The position numbers and the translations under genes were made by a program. A stretch of 64,000 nucleotides of DNA from Bedellia somnulentella (taxonomy: Eukaryota; Arthropoda; Insecta; Lepidoptera; Bedelliidae), in assembly GCA_963576735.1 (NCBI GenBank), contig OY755172.1:744001-808000 (forward strand). Direction: 5' to 3'. The notes below the pieces were generated by a model. The model searched no databases, was not told the origin of the DNA, and worked only from the letters and a program-made list of their open reading frames with translations. This document shows positions 42,292 to 54,829 of the stretch, piece by piece (the stretch's first letter is position 1; each line of letters starts with the position of its first letter).

Positions 42292-44309
42292 ATCTATCAA
42301 TGTAAATAAAATAATCGAAAAATAGAATCCAAGAAAGAAAGGGTTTTTTCCTACCCCTAAAAAGAAAACCTTGTAGGGTCAGAAAGGTCAGGTTATCTTG
42401 AGACCCGAAGAAATTTAAATTAACTCGTCTCAGAAAAACAACACCTAAATAAATTTTTAGTACTTATGTATACTTTTAACCGCTGACTCGTCAGAACTCT
42501 CATAAAAACACATTTCTTTGTCGTAATTTAGTTTATTCAATACGTTGAAATTGGTAGAAACTTACAAAATAATATTTACACACTATTTATACAACATTAC
42601 GTATCTAAGATGGTAACCAAATTATGAGATTACTATTTACATTATTTTCTACATCGTCACTTATAAACGGATTAGTTTAACGATACTTGATACCTACTTG
42701 GATAGCTGTAGGGTATGGGTCGATTATACTTCAACTAGACCAGGAAAAAACTGAGGCTTATTGCTTATTCATAGTCGGCAATTCATGGCCAAGCCATGAC
42801 TGGATCATGGAGACTAAGATGTCAGTTTATCGTGCACAGATTTAATGCAAAACCTTGAACTATTAGCGCTCGGAAATCTTAGATAAGTCATAAATACAGA
42901 TCGGTAAGTAGGACACTTTTTTCAGAATACAAGAGTGTTGAATTAAAAAGGCCAAAAAGATGTATGAAATAAATATGAGTGCGAGAGGAAGTGTCTACCT
43001 AAATGATATGAATATATTTTTGAATAAACATTAAAAAATCCTTATAACTATTATAGCATTGTATTATCTGTTACAATTCAAAACTATCTTTGTTTTGTTG
43101 ATTTAGCATAAGTAAGATTTGCACATTTAGAGCCCCAAGGCTTAATCTTAATGTTGTTTGCTTTATCGTCTTACTTTTTTGATCCGTTTATAAATAACAA
43201 TGCTTTATTAATATTTTAAATATAATAAAATATTCAGATCGATTTCTCTCTTAATATTAACACTTATTTAATTTACACATAGCGATATATTTTCATGATA
43301 TACAAAGAGACGCTTCTTTGTATGTATTTCTTTGATAAATTAATATTATCAGAACAAAACTTATTTATTTTGCAATAAGCTACAACTGCGTGGCAAGTTA
43401 TAGTTAATTCTTTAAAAATAATTTGAATCAAAACCTTTCAAATTCAAGATAAAGTATAATTTTTTTGGTCAGAATAAAATATTCTTTTATTTTTTGTAAA
43501 TAATTACAAAATAGGGCACAATACGCCCTAAATAAATATGTAATTTTATCTAACCGTTACATTCTTTTTATCATCTCAATTTAATAGCTAAATAATGAGC
43601 AAATCATTTAAAACTAGAACATATTTTTGTACTTTATCACAATAAAATATTTGTACTGGGAAGAAAACTTTAGACTGCATTTACAAAAATTATGGTATTA
43701 AATCCAAAACCTAATATTGACATAACATTCATATCTAGCATATTTTAAGATGATTATCTTATCTGCAGATTGTTACCAGTACCAGATGTTGTCATTCTAA
43801 TTACAATTATTTTAGATATAATTTACACATCGTTACATGATCATAAATTTGAAGAACACACTGTACCAAGTTAAAAAAGACAGCAACATAACATTGTTGC
43901 GACACTTATTTCAGTTATTGATATTGATTCAAATCGTACCGAACCCACTCTGTCCTAGATGATACTTCAAAGAGTCTATGGGAGTCATGTTAGAGCGCAC
44001 ACTACTGCGGACTCACTTGCACATAGCAGCGTCTCACTCATATTCCTACATCGCGGTGTCGAAATGTTTCTCGAGCTAAGCATAAAATACATTATAAGTT
44101 GGTACACATCAGGGTGTACCGACCAGTATATGTTTGACGGTTATGTACGGGGGTGAAAAAAAGTTAAATCGATACTAGATTATGGAAACTATATCGATCA
44201 TTGATATAGAGTCTATTTTTCCTATCTTCTATTTAAAAGACCACAAGTTCGTCAATCTTAGACCCCTGGTGATACAATCGGGTAAAGTGGGTTCGTCACG
44301 TTGTAATAA
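42292..44309. other. Intergenic / 3' UTR of the NRF-6-like gene
   Basis: AT-rich, with many TTTATT (AATAAA complement) candidates, so the 3' end of the minus-strand gene cannot be fixed. Contains the inverted repeat copy at 43975-44140. Confidence 0.5.
43975..44140 (-). repeat. Unclassified repeat, copy 2
   Basis: GTTAGAGCGCACACTACTGC to GGGTGTACCGACCAGTATAT; inverted counterpart of 36190-36354. Confidence 0.7.
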
Positions 44310-44438
44310 TCAAACTCTATGCGGTTTCCTCTGCGGTGAGACGATCTTCAGCATGGTGACCATGGGTGCCTCGAACGCCACGGAGATAAGGAACGCCAGG
44401 AAGTATGATATCACAGTCAGACCTAAGAATAAGACGAA
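44310..44438 (-). CDS. NRF-6-like exon 13 (last)
   Basis: FVLFLGLTVISYFLAFLISV, then EAPMVTMLKIV and RKPHRV-stop. Last membrane helix and short cytosolic tail; acceptor TTCCACAG. Confidence 0.94.
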   Translation of the reverse strand, partial: FVLFLGLTVISYFLAFLISVAFEAPMVTMLKIVSPQRKPHRV

Positions 44439-47400
44439 CTGTGGAAGAAGAACAAAGATTAATTTTCGTTCTATGCAAATATTTGGAAAATCTTACAGTT
44501 AAAAAGTTAGTTTGCCGTATGCATTGGTATAATTTATGGCCATAGGTAATAAAAGACCTACTCAACTGAATAAACATAACTTAAGTCATTCAAGGAACAC
44601 TGTGTGAAAAAAAGATACAATAAATTTAAAATGATAATTGAATTAAACAATAAGTTACTCAGCCTTTATACTTTTGGACCAACCGTGAGTACATCCATCT
44701 AGTTAAAAACAAAATATCATTCAACCAATGTCACGCAAAAAATCGAAAAAACAACCTTCGTAACATCAATGAAACTACCGCAAATTTAACCTAAATCATA
44801 TACCACCTAAACACCGATCAACTTACCACAAGCAACTCCCCCAAGTGTATGGGATGCGTGAGATGCATGGCGACGTAGCGCAGCACGACGGGGTGCACCA
44901 GGTAGGCGCAGTACGTCACGCGCGAGAACGGGTAGAAGAGCGGGGATGCTAGCAGGTCGCGCACCCAGCCTGGAATGAAGATGTTGGTACAGTGTTTTAT
45001 ATTGGAGATTTAGGTGCTTTGATGAGGAATGTACTTGAAATATCGCTAAATCTAAAGTAATTTGATTAATTGATGGAAGAGTTTAATTTGGTTGATATTG
45101 AAATGAATATATTTTGTTCAATAAGACTTTCCAAAGCCGAGAGCTTTGGTATTTATCCTTGTTTAAGTTAGTTCTACTTTTGAACCATCACTATTGTTAA
45201 CATGTATAATGAAACAAATAGGTTGATATAGGAAATTTGTAATGCGTAAAAGTCTCAACTCTTTAAATAAATCGAGTAAGTGTGATCATGATAAACTTTT
45301 TGCAGATAATATGATGTGCAGTGTCCAGGTGTGTATATAAATACATACATACATACATATTCTCACGCCGTTAGTGGCAAACCTCTCTGGCTTCGTTTAC
45401 ATCCATCAATCTTTTCATACATGCTCTTTTATTCTTCATACTGCGGACACCTGCCTTTTTGAGCACATTTTCTATTTGATCCAAATGTGTCCTCCGAGGT
45501 CGTCCTCTACTAACATTACCTTCCACATTGGCTCTATATATCTCTTTCACCAATTTACTGTCATCCATCCTCTCTATGTGCCCAAACCATCTCAACATTC
45601 CTTTTTCTATCTTTCTTACAATATCATCTTTTACACCACACCTTTCACGAATCACATCATTCCTCACACGATCACATAACCTTACATTACACACTTTTCT
45701 GAGGGATCTCATTTCTACTGCATTCACTCTGCTTTCATGCTTCTTCTGCCACACCCAACATTCACTGCCATACATAAGCGTAGGAACGAGGACAGCATCA
45801 TGCACAGCCATTCGGGCCTTTTCAGACACCGACTGACTAGACATTAGACTATCCAGTGCTCCATTTACCGCATTACCCTTTTTCACTCTTCTCTCGATAT
45901 CATCACACTTTCCATCCCTAGTAAACAAACTTCCCAAATATACAAACTCTTTCACTTGTTCCACTTTCTTACCATTCATCTCAATCACGCATTCGGTCAT
46001 ATTCACCTCTCTCTCAATCATCCAATGCACTAACTGTCTGCAATTTCGTTTTAGACTTGAGAGCCCCAGAACTAATATTGTCTTTAAGAAAAAACACCCT
46101 CTTCACACGAGCATGCACTAAAGCCATGGAACACATAAGACAAGGTTCTCTAAACAAATAAATATCATATCCTGTGCATAAATATGGCCCCACTGATTCT
46201 TTATCGGCAACATCTTTAGTAGCCTTTTCTTCTTTATTATTAATCTTTCGAGCACCAAATTTAAGATCCGTATATTTCATTTTTATATGTTGGAATGCTT
46301 CGTCTTGTAATCCTCTTAGTGAAACATCTTTTTTATTATGCGTTTCTGGATCAGATATCCAGGAACCGCCATTCTGCGATTTCGCAACATTGTCTATGGC
46401 CAGCATCACTGAATTTTGCGTGGGGTGTTCTGATCTGTGATCACTTGCAATAGCCACTATGGCTTGCATACTTGGGTCCACCACAACTGAAGCATTGTTG
46501 GTTATTGTCAGTAAATCTCGTAGTTTTTGTTTTATCCACATTCACCCTCATTCACTTTTTTTCAAAACACGCACATGCAATATTCATCATCTCTTGCAGC
46601 TCTTCCACCGATGATGCAAGTAGCACTTGATCGTCGGCATATAAGAGGCATTTAATGATGAATCCACCCATTCTCAATCCATAATCACTTTCACGCAACT
46701 CTGTTAAACAGTCATCCATGAACAAATTGAAGAGCCACGGCGAAGCTACACAACCCTGTCGGACACCCCGAGAGATCCCGAACCAATCAGTATTTTCCCC
46801 GTTTACTCTCACACATGCACTGGAATCCTCATAGAGTGATACCAGTGCACGTATAAGTCGACTTCCCAAACCGAACTTGGATAACACCTCCCATAAACAC
46901 TTTCTTACCACCCTATCATACGCCTTCTCTAAATCAATGAAGGAGCAATACACCTTTCGGTTCTTAGCTAAGAACTTTTCGGTGATGCTCCTTAAAGAGA
47001 AGATTTGGTCCATACATCCCATTCCCTTTCTAAATCCTGCTTGCACATCCCAAATTTTATCATCCGTTTCATTCATCACTCTTTCAATCAAAACCTTTGC
47101 ATACAATTTACCGACAATGCTGAGTAGGCTAATTCCACGGTAGTTTCTAGCCTCCTGGTGTGACCCCTTTCCTTTATATAAAGGCACAATTACCGCTTTG
47201 CACCAGTCTTGTGGCACTTTGCCACTCGACCAGCATTTTTGGAAAAGGAAGTACAACCAGGAAGCCACCACCCCTTTACCAGCCCTCAGCATTTCAGTGT
47301 TTATCCTGTCATACCCTGCCGCTTTCCCTAGTTTCATACTTTTCATTGCTTTCATTATTTCTTCCATACTGATCTCACTGTCACTAAAGTCACCCATAAC

Positions 47401-50400
47401 GTTGTTCCAATCAACATTACTGCCGATTGGCGAAGAAATGGATGTATCCTCTTTTTCAAAGAGTCCCTCAAAATATTTCTTCCATACTCGCCTTATGCTA
47501 CTTTCATCCGTCGCTAATTCACCCTGTTCATCTCTCACAACATTCACTCTCGTGTTTTGGGAAACTCCCTTTTCTTTCCGGATATATTTCCAGAACAACT
47601 TTTGGTTATTCCGGAAATTATCGGAGAGTTTCCTCTCACACCATTCAGGGCCGCGCCGACCCCAGGCAGCGCCTGTGTGCGGAACCTCTGAAGCGCCTCC
47701 TTTTAAGGTTCCCTATCAAAAGGTAAAACGGGACCCAATTACTAAGACTTTGCTGTTTATCTGTCTGTCTGTCTCCAGGCTGAATCTCATAAAACGTGAT
47801 AGCTAGAAAGCTGGAATTTTCACAAATGATTTATTTCTGTTGCCGCTATGACAACAAATACAAAAAAAAATCATTTCATACAATAAACGTGTTTTTATAT
47901 CGCAAAATTTTTTTACAGAATATTTTCTTGTATATCACCTTTCAAAACAAATAATTTCATAACAGTAAAGTAAACAACAAAGGAGGGCTCCCATACAAAA
48001 ACGTAATTTTCTATTATAGATGATAGTGCGGAACCCTTCGTGCGTGAGCCGACTCGCACTTGGCCGGTTTTTTAACGATTTTAGACTTTTAATGAATATT
48101 TTTAATTGTAAATTTTGACTGAAATAAATTTGTAATATTTAAATCACAGCTTTAACGAAATGCTTACGTTAGTTACGGTGTAAGCATTTGGTAAAAAGTA
48201 CATAAAATAAAATATCATTAATTAATGTCTGTTCCTTCCGCGAAGTCTCTAAAACAGACGGGAAAAATGATTTTTTTCTATTCATAATTAGTTTTTTGTT
48301 TTATATCTTAAACAGAACTTATATTTATTTGTGTAGAAAATTACATAAAAAATCATACCGACCACTACTTGAAGCGTTTTTTAGTTAGATTTAATAACAC
48401 TTTCATCGATGACCTGACTGGTTTCTGTCTCTTATGATGGTGTCCAAATGGATGGTTGAGCTGTAAACTAAACCTTACACACAATTGCAATCAAATGATT
48501 GTTCAATTGTTTTGTTTTGTCTTGGCTATCTCGTTCATTGTATCGCACGCATCGCATCGGGTTGTGTACACAACACAACCTCACTAATACATACTAATAC
48601 AAACTCGACGCCTCTACGGCTCAAAAGAACTGCCGCCGTTTTAACTTTGAGCTCATAAGTAATGTAAAATAAAACCCTTAGCGTAAAATGAAACCTTAAA
48701 CGTGAATAATAATAAACATTAAATATTGAGAGACTTGTTCAATGAGCGTAATAGATGTTTTGTTGTTTACAAGGCGTATGTTGGGCCTATTCTACCTACT
48801 TACTTCTTAATCTTTTAGGTAACACGGTAGGTAGGTAACAAAAATAATTAAGGTGGCGCGGGTGCGGCGCCCCTATAGTCCTGGCGCCTGTGTGCGCCGC
48901 ACACTTCGCACATAAGGGCGGCGCGGCCCTGACACCATTCTATCATAAATAATTTCAGTAAAATCACAGTTGCATATTTATGTAAGTATGCATATCTCTT
49001 TACAATTTTAAAATTTAATGTGCAAGTAACATGTTTGTTTTACATAAATTAGTCCAACAAAGTAAAAATTTCAACAATGGTCCTTTGACCCAACTCTTAT
49101 TTTTGAAACTCCGAAACTGTATGAGAACGCTCTACAATTTTATGCAAACTTGTGCTATTTATATGCGACCTGTATAACATATTCAACCACAAATTAGAAA
49201 TTGACATCTTTCATGACTCCTTTAGTTTGTTTAAGAAAAAAAATTGTCAGAAATACTAATAATTGCCATGTTAATTTTGTTAATCCTGTTTAGCTCTAGT
49301 TTTAACTTTGTTATAAACTCTTTTTATGTATTAAATATTATTACATTATAATTATATGTTTAGTCAGTGTTGTCGCTAAGGTATTATAATTAAACAATGT
49401 CGTGTACGCCTTTAAGGGTTTTCACAACGAAATTTTTATTAATGTAAAATTAACGACTATTATGTCTGTTGTGTTAACTGCCGGTGTGCCTTATTTAAAT
49501 AAATAAATAAATACTCACCGCTAAGTGACAGTTCTCACTCAAACTCATTATAAACAACAACACCTTAGCATTATAATCTCGGGCGTACAAGAATAGCCAA
49601 AACCCGACCTTAATATACACATTATTTATATACACGACCATACCTCCATGTCCAGTGGAGCACGCGACGATGACCCACCCGACGGCCGCCGCCCACAGCG
49701 AGTGTGACAGCGCGCTGTACACCGCCGCCGCCGCCACGCCCAGCTGCGTGTTGTACAGACCGAAGATCAGGAACAGGAACGTGCCAGAGCACGTGGTCCA
49801 GCCGACTGATACCCATAGCTGGAATGAGGGGTGTTCGGTTAGTTAGGTGGTTTTTTGGTTTAGGGCGTAGGATTGGCTAGTGAAAATTATAATCGTTCTT
49901 GACTTTTTGATAATGATGTCTTGAAAGATATCTACAAGGAGCAAGCTTGAGCTGCCATTATCCATTGACATTTCTAGATCTTCACCTATAGACGTTTAGA
50001 GCCAATTATAGAGAGGTTACACTGTGTTACTTGGTATGGAGAATCCATTCGAGAAACTTCCAGCTCAAATAGTAATTAGTCTATGTAAGGGAAGAAGAAC
50101 GTATAATATTTATTAAATTAAGAACTAAGTGAGATCAGGCGGTGCCATACAAAATGTTAATAGTTAGTTATCATACAGTTGTTTTATTTGTTGAAATAAA
50201 TAACTTGACTCACTTTGCTCATTGGTATTTTCAAGTTAGTCTTAAACAGAATCCATCCCGTAGCCATTCCGACCAAATACGGCCCCAATCTCGTCCAGGG
50301 TTTGTCGTAGATCTTGTCGAATGACGTGAACGGGTCGTCTCCGGTTTGGATGTGGTCGTTGCTCCAAGATACGAAGCCGGTGGTCAGCAGAGATGAGATG

Positions 50401-53400
50401 AAGAGGAGGCCAGTGAGGATTGCTGATAGTTTGAAATGACTGTAAAAGGAAGTAGTAAAAAAGTTTTCATGATTTTGAGTTCTTTAATAAAACAAGAGCT
50501 CACATAAAGGGAACAAATGGGTATGAAGACAAATATTTCAAAGCAAATAAACATTGGTATTTACCTGGTAGCTAAAATGAGAAGAATGGCGCTGACTGCG
50601 TAGAACTGAGTGTCGTCTGATAAATACCAACTCCACAGCATGCACTGAAACAGAATCGTTACTATGACTATATCAATAAATGACACAACTTTAATATAAT
50701 ATAGCATTTACTCACACTCTGACATACACACACAAACACACATCTTTACTCTCTATCTCACACTCACTAACTCACGCAAACACATACACACACAAACTCA
50801 CAGCAAATAACGTTTAATAAAATTGTTTTTTGTTTTTATTTTCTCACAGTTTTACTATTGTTAATTTTCTTTACATTACTTTTATTTAATAGACAATTTC
50901 TCTTAGATTTTGTATAAATTAAACTCATTTAATAATTATTTTGTTTTGTACGTTACAATGGTTGTATCTCAAACTTTTAAGTCGTATTACGGGCCCCCAC
51001 GATACAGGCTAGGCCTAGTGTAGGGGCTACCAATATTATCAATAATGTAAACACGGTTAAATGTTGCACTCAACCTACTCTGTAAACTATATAAATCTGT
51101 AATGTAATTGTGCAATTGGAATTTAAATAAATTATTATTATTACTAATATAATATCTCTTTGTAAAACACTAACATAAAATTTCAATGGGAACTATATTT
51201 TCTGTCACCAAAATTTATGTTTGTCATCAAGTTGTATCACCTAATAAATAGATCTATCGCCACGAAATATTTTCGTTCTCAGATAAACAAAAATTGTTCC
51301 CAGGTATGAATAATCAAATTAATGTTAATATATGTGTAAAATAAGAGATCGATAACCAATAAAATTATATTGCATTACATGAATATAAACTTCGTTCTTA
51401 TAATAACAGTTTTGTTACTTAAATAATAGCTCTGTGCTCAGAATGGTAGATCTGTCACCAATTAAATCGATTATCGATCCCGGACTGCGACTCCTTTTTA
51501 TTTGATATTTTGTCACCAATACAGTAGTAACATTTTATTTCGTTCAGATATTAAATTAATAGTATTCTTTACCAATTTAATACATCAATTTATAATTTTA
51601 ATGAAAAAATTATCAAAGGGGCGGAGACAAATTGGCGCGCTTTAAAATTTGACCACTCCGACCTCAACGATGGGTAGTATTTTTTATGGGTAGTTATTAT
51701 TTTTAAACAATAAATATTGATTATTTTAACTTTAATTAAGTGTTTTATCTACTATTCTGCTAGCCATACGCCAGCTATTTTAAACCAGCGCTGATTGTTC
51801 AGTGGTAATTATTTTAAACAATAAATATTGATTATTTTCACTTACTACTTTTCATTTACTACTCTGCAAAAAATAAATTAATATCATTTATACTACCAGT
51901 AATGATGACAACCCTATTTTTTTTTTGCACTTAATGCAATTTTCTAGTAACATAATATGATTTATTGGTGATCTCTTTAAATTAGTTTGCTTAAATACTT
52001 ATTAGGACACACCTATTATATTACATAAAAAAACATTTATTTGGTACTAGACCTTATATTTCAGGATTTTAGGTGATTTATTGTGGAACTGATTTTGCAT
52101 TGTTTGGTGACTACATTTTGGTGACAGATCTACCATTTTGAGGACAAACCCTATTATTTAAGAAACACAGAACTAATTAAATTGGTGATAGCTTAAATGA
52201 TACCCAATTTCAATTGGGAATGACTTCACGACCGCTATTATACACGCGTTTTATTCGAATTGATAAAAAGATCCATCCACTAAGAGAGAAGTTTTTCTTC
52301 ACACCAACTTGCAACTTTATACGACCAATCACTTCGACTATGCGTTGCCATTCAGCCAATCAGTTAATCAGTCACCAAACATTATACACATTGCTTTACA
52401 TCCCTTTCTTTTCCTTTCATTCTACAAAATCTCTTTCCCACCCACACTCACGTCACACAAGAAAACAACATATTTCCCCACTCACCATCTGATCAACCGG
52501 GAACAAAGTGTTGATGTACAGCAGATTCCTCCACCAGTACTGCGGGCAGGTCTCGTGGTCCATGGCCGGCGGCTCGAACACCGCGTTGTGCGCGAACCAC
52601 TTCATCGTCACCTCTACCACGCCGAGCATGAACAGGTATGGGGCTGTAAGCCTGGGGAAAGGATTATTTGAAAAGCTATGTAGTGTAGCATAGAGAGGAT
52701 GGATGTTAGGAAATTGGTAAAAGAGATTTACAGAGCTGATGTGGATGGTAATGTCAGTAGAGAACGACCTCGGAGGACACATTTGGACCAAATTGCGAGT
52801 GTACTCAAAAAGCCAGGCGTCTAAAGTATGAAGAAAAAAAGAGCATGTATGAGAAGATTGATGGATGTAAACGTATGGAGACCTTCGATCATATATAATA
52901 TACCAAAGATACACCAACAAAGCATGAAAAACGGCCCGGCCAAACAGTGCTTTTTTATATGATAAGCTGTTTCACTGACAATCGCGTGCTATATCTTGCA
53001 ATAAATAATAAGTCTTAAGAAAATGCGGTAAGGTCGATCATTGTAGCAAAATAAATATTCAATTGTCAAACAGTCTTGTCATTGTCGCGGTCCACTTTTG
53101 TGCGTTGAATTTGTATGGAGTGCGGCATCTCTGTTATATATGATCGAAGATGGAGACCCATCAAAACTAATACGCACGGAGTAGCATGCGACACAGATTG
53201 ACATTAGCTATTGAAATCAGTGGCTGGTAAAAAAGTAGTTTGTGTGCAAAAGGTATATTATCATATCATCTTGAAATAAAGATCATTATTATGAACTTAC
53301 CTAGCAAATCTGTATCCTATTAATCCAAGCAGTTGTAGAATCCCAGAAGTAAGCTTCCTTCTGCCTTTGGTCAACAGGTCGAGCTTGCCTTTTGCATTGG

Positions 53401-54787
53401 TGCGGAAGTACAGGAACGACACCAGCATACCCCTGAGCATGAAACATTTAACTGAATAATTTAAAATCGTAGCAAATTAATAAAATAATTTGTTTAACAA
53501 TGGTCAGGCAAAAAAAGGCTATGAGACTCATACTGAAAAAACACATACACACAACGAAAGAAAGTAATATTGGCTCATTCTTTATACACATTTAACTTTA
53601 AGACCGTGCAAAGCAAATATGCAAACAACTCCTTTATTGCAACAACATATGGTTGCACCCGTCCTATGAAAAATAAACTAACCCTAAACAGAAGAAGGTG
53701 TCAACGCTGTACACCGCGCTGATGATGAGCTGGAACCAGAAGCTCTTCTCCAGCATGGCGCGGAGAGCCGTGTTGTCCGCGTACTTGAACACCACGATGC
53801 ACGTGTGACCGAATATTACCCACACCTGGAACAAGATATTTTTAAGAAACATTAGGCTCTACAATTAAGGGTTCAATAATTAAACAAAGGGTTTATGGGT
53901 TATTATGGGAATAGCGGATGACGCAGTGTGGGTAGGCCTTCCACAAGGTAGATCGATAATTTGGTCAGAGCGGGAAGCCGATGGATGAGGGCAGCACAGT
54001 ACCGGTCGTAGTGGAGCTCTTTGGGGGAGGCCCATGTCCAGCAGTGGACGTCTATTGGCTGATAATAATGATGATGATGAACATACATACATACATATAC
54101 TCACCATAAAATATTATAAATCCCTAGATGGGATAACCAGAGCTAAGGAATTAGACATTACTCAGCCACTTTTGGAAATTGAATGGGGAAAAACGGTAAA
54201 ATAAAGGTTTTTGGTGATTGGGTCTCCAACCGCATCGCCCAAAATATCCCTAAGTAGCCCCAATACCGTTAGTCGCCTCTAAGGTTCATCCTCCGGAAGA
54301 AATGGGGTAGTGCTATTCTATCCGACACTACACAGCATGATGATGAAATGGGTTATTAGAAGTTATGGAAAAAGCAAATGGCGGAGTTACAGGTTCTTAC
54401 ATTTGAAAGTGTTTCGGTGACTCTTTACACATTGTTGGTGACAAAAAGGGGTAACTTCGGACATTAAATGTTGTTGCTTCTGCAGTCATTGTTGGGAACT
54501 GCTCCTTTAGCATCTTTCGAGCAGGTAATAAACCCATGGAGTCACATTAAATAATCCTCTAAGAGCGGCAAGCCTGATATAGAGCTTTAAAGGCCTAATC
54601 TTAGAGAAATTATAATGTTTTTTGTTCATGAAAACCTCATGTGGGGAATATTTCTAATTCAAATATCTTCTATACTTATAATAAATCTGTAGAGAGGTCA
54701 ATTCTGTACATGAAATATATTTTCAAAATAACCATCAGGTGGTGATTAGGGATCGATACTGATGCCAAAAATGCAATCAGTAAAATT

Positions 54788-54829
<42 letters not shown>

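Larger units (their letters stand above)
45341..48960 (-). mobile_element. RTE-clade LINE with two foreign inserts
   Basis: Minus-strand LINE inside NRF-6-like intron 12. The 3' tail is at 45341 (CATA repeat complement); coding runs up to about 48960. It is interrupted by an ADAT3-derived block (46026-46520) and by a hAT-type insertion (47646-48931). The reading ...EWCER continues across the latter. The 5' endonuclease region is absent. Confidence 0.9.
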
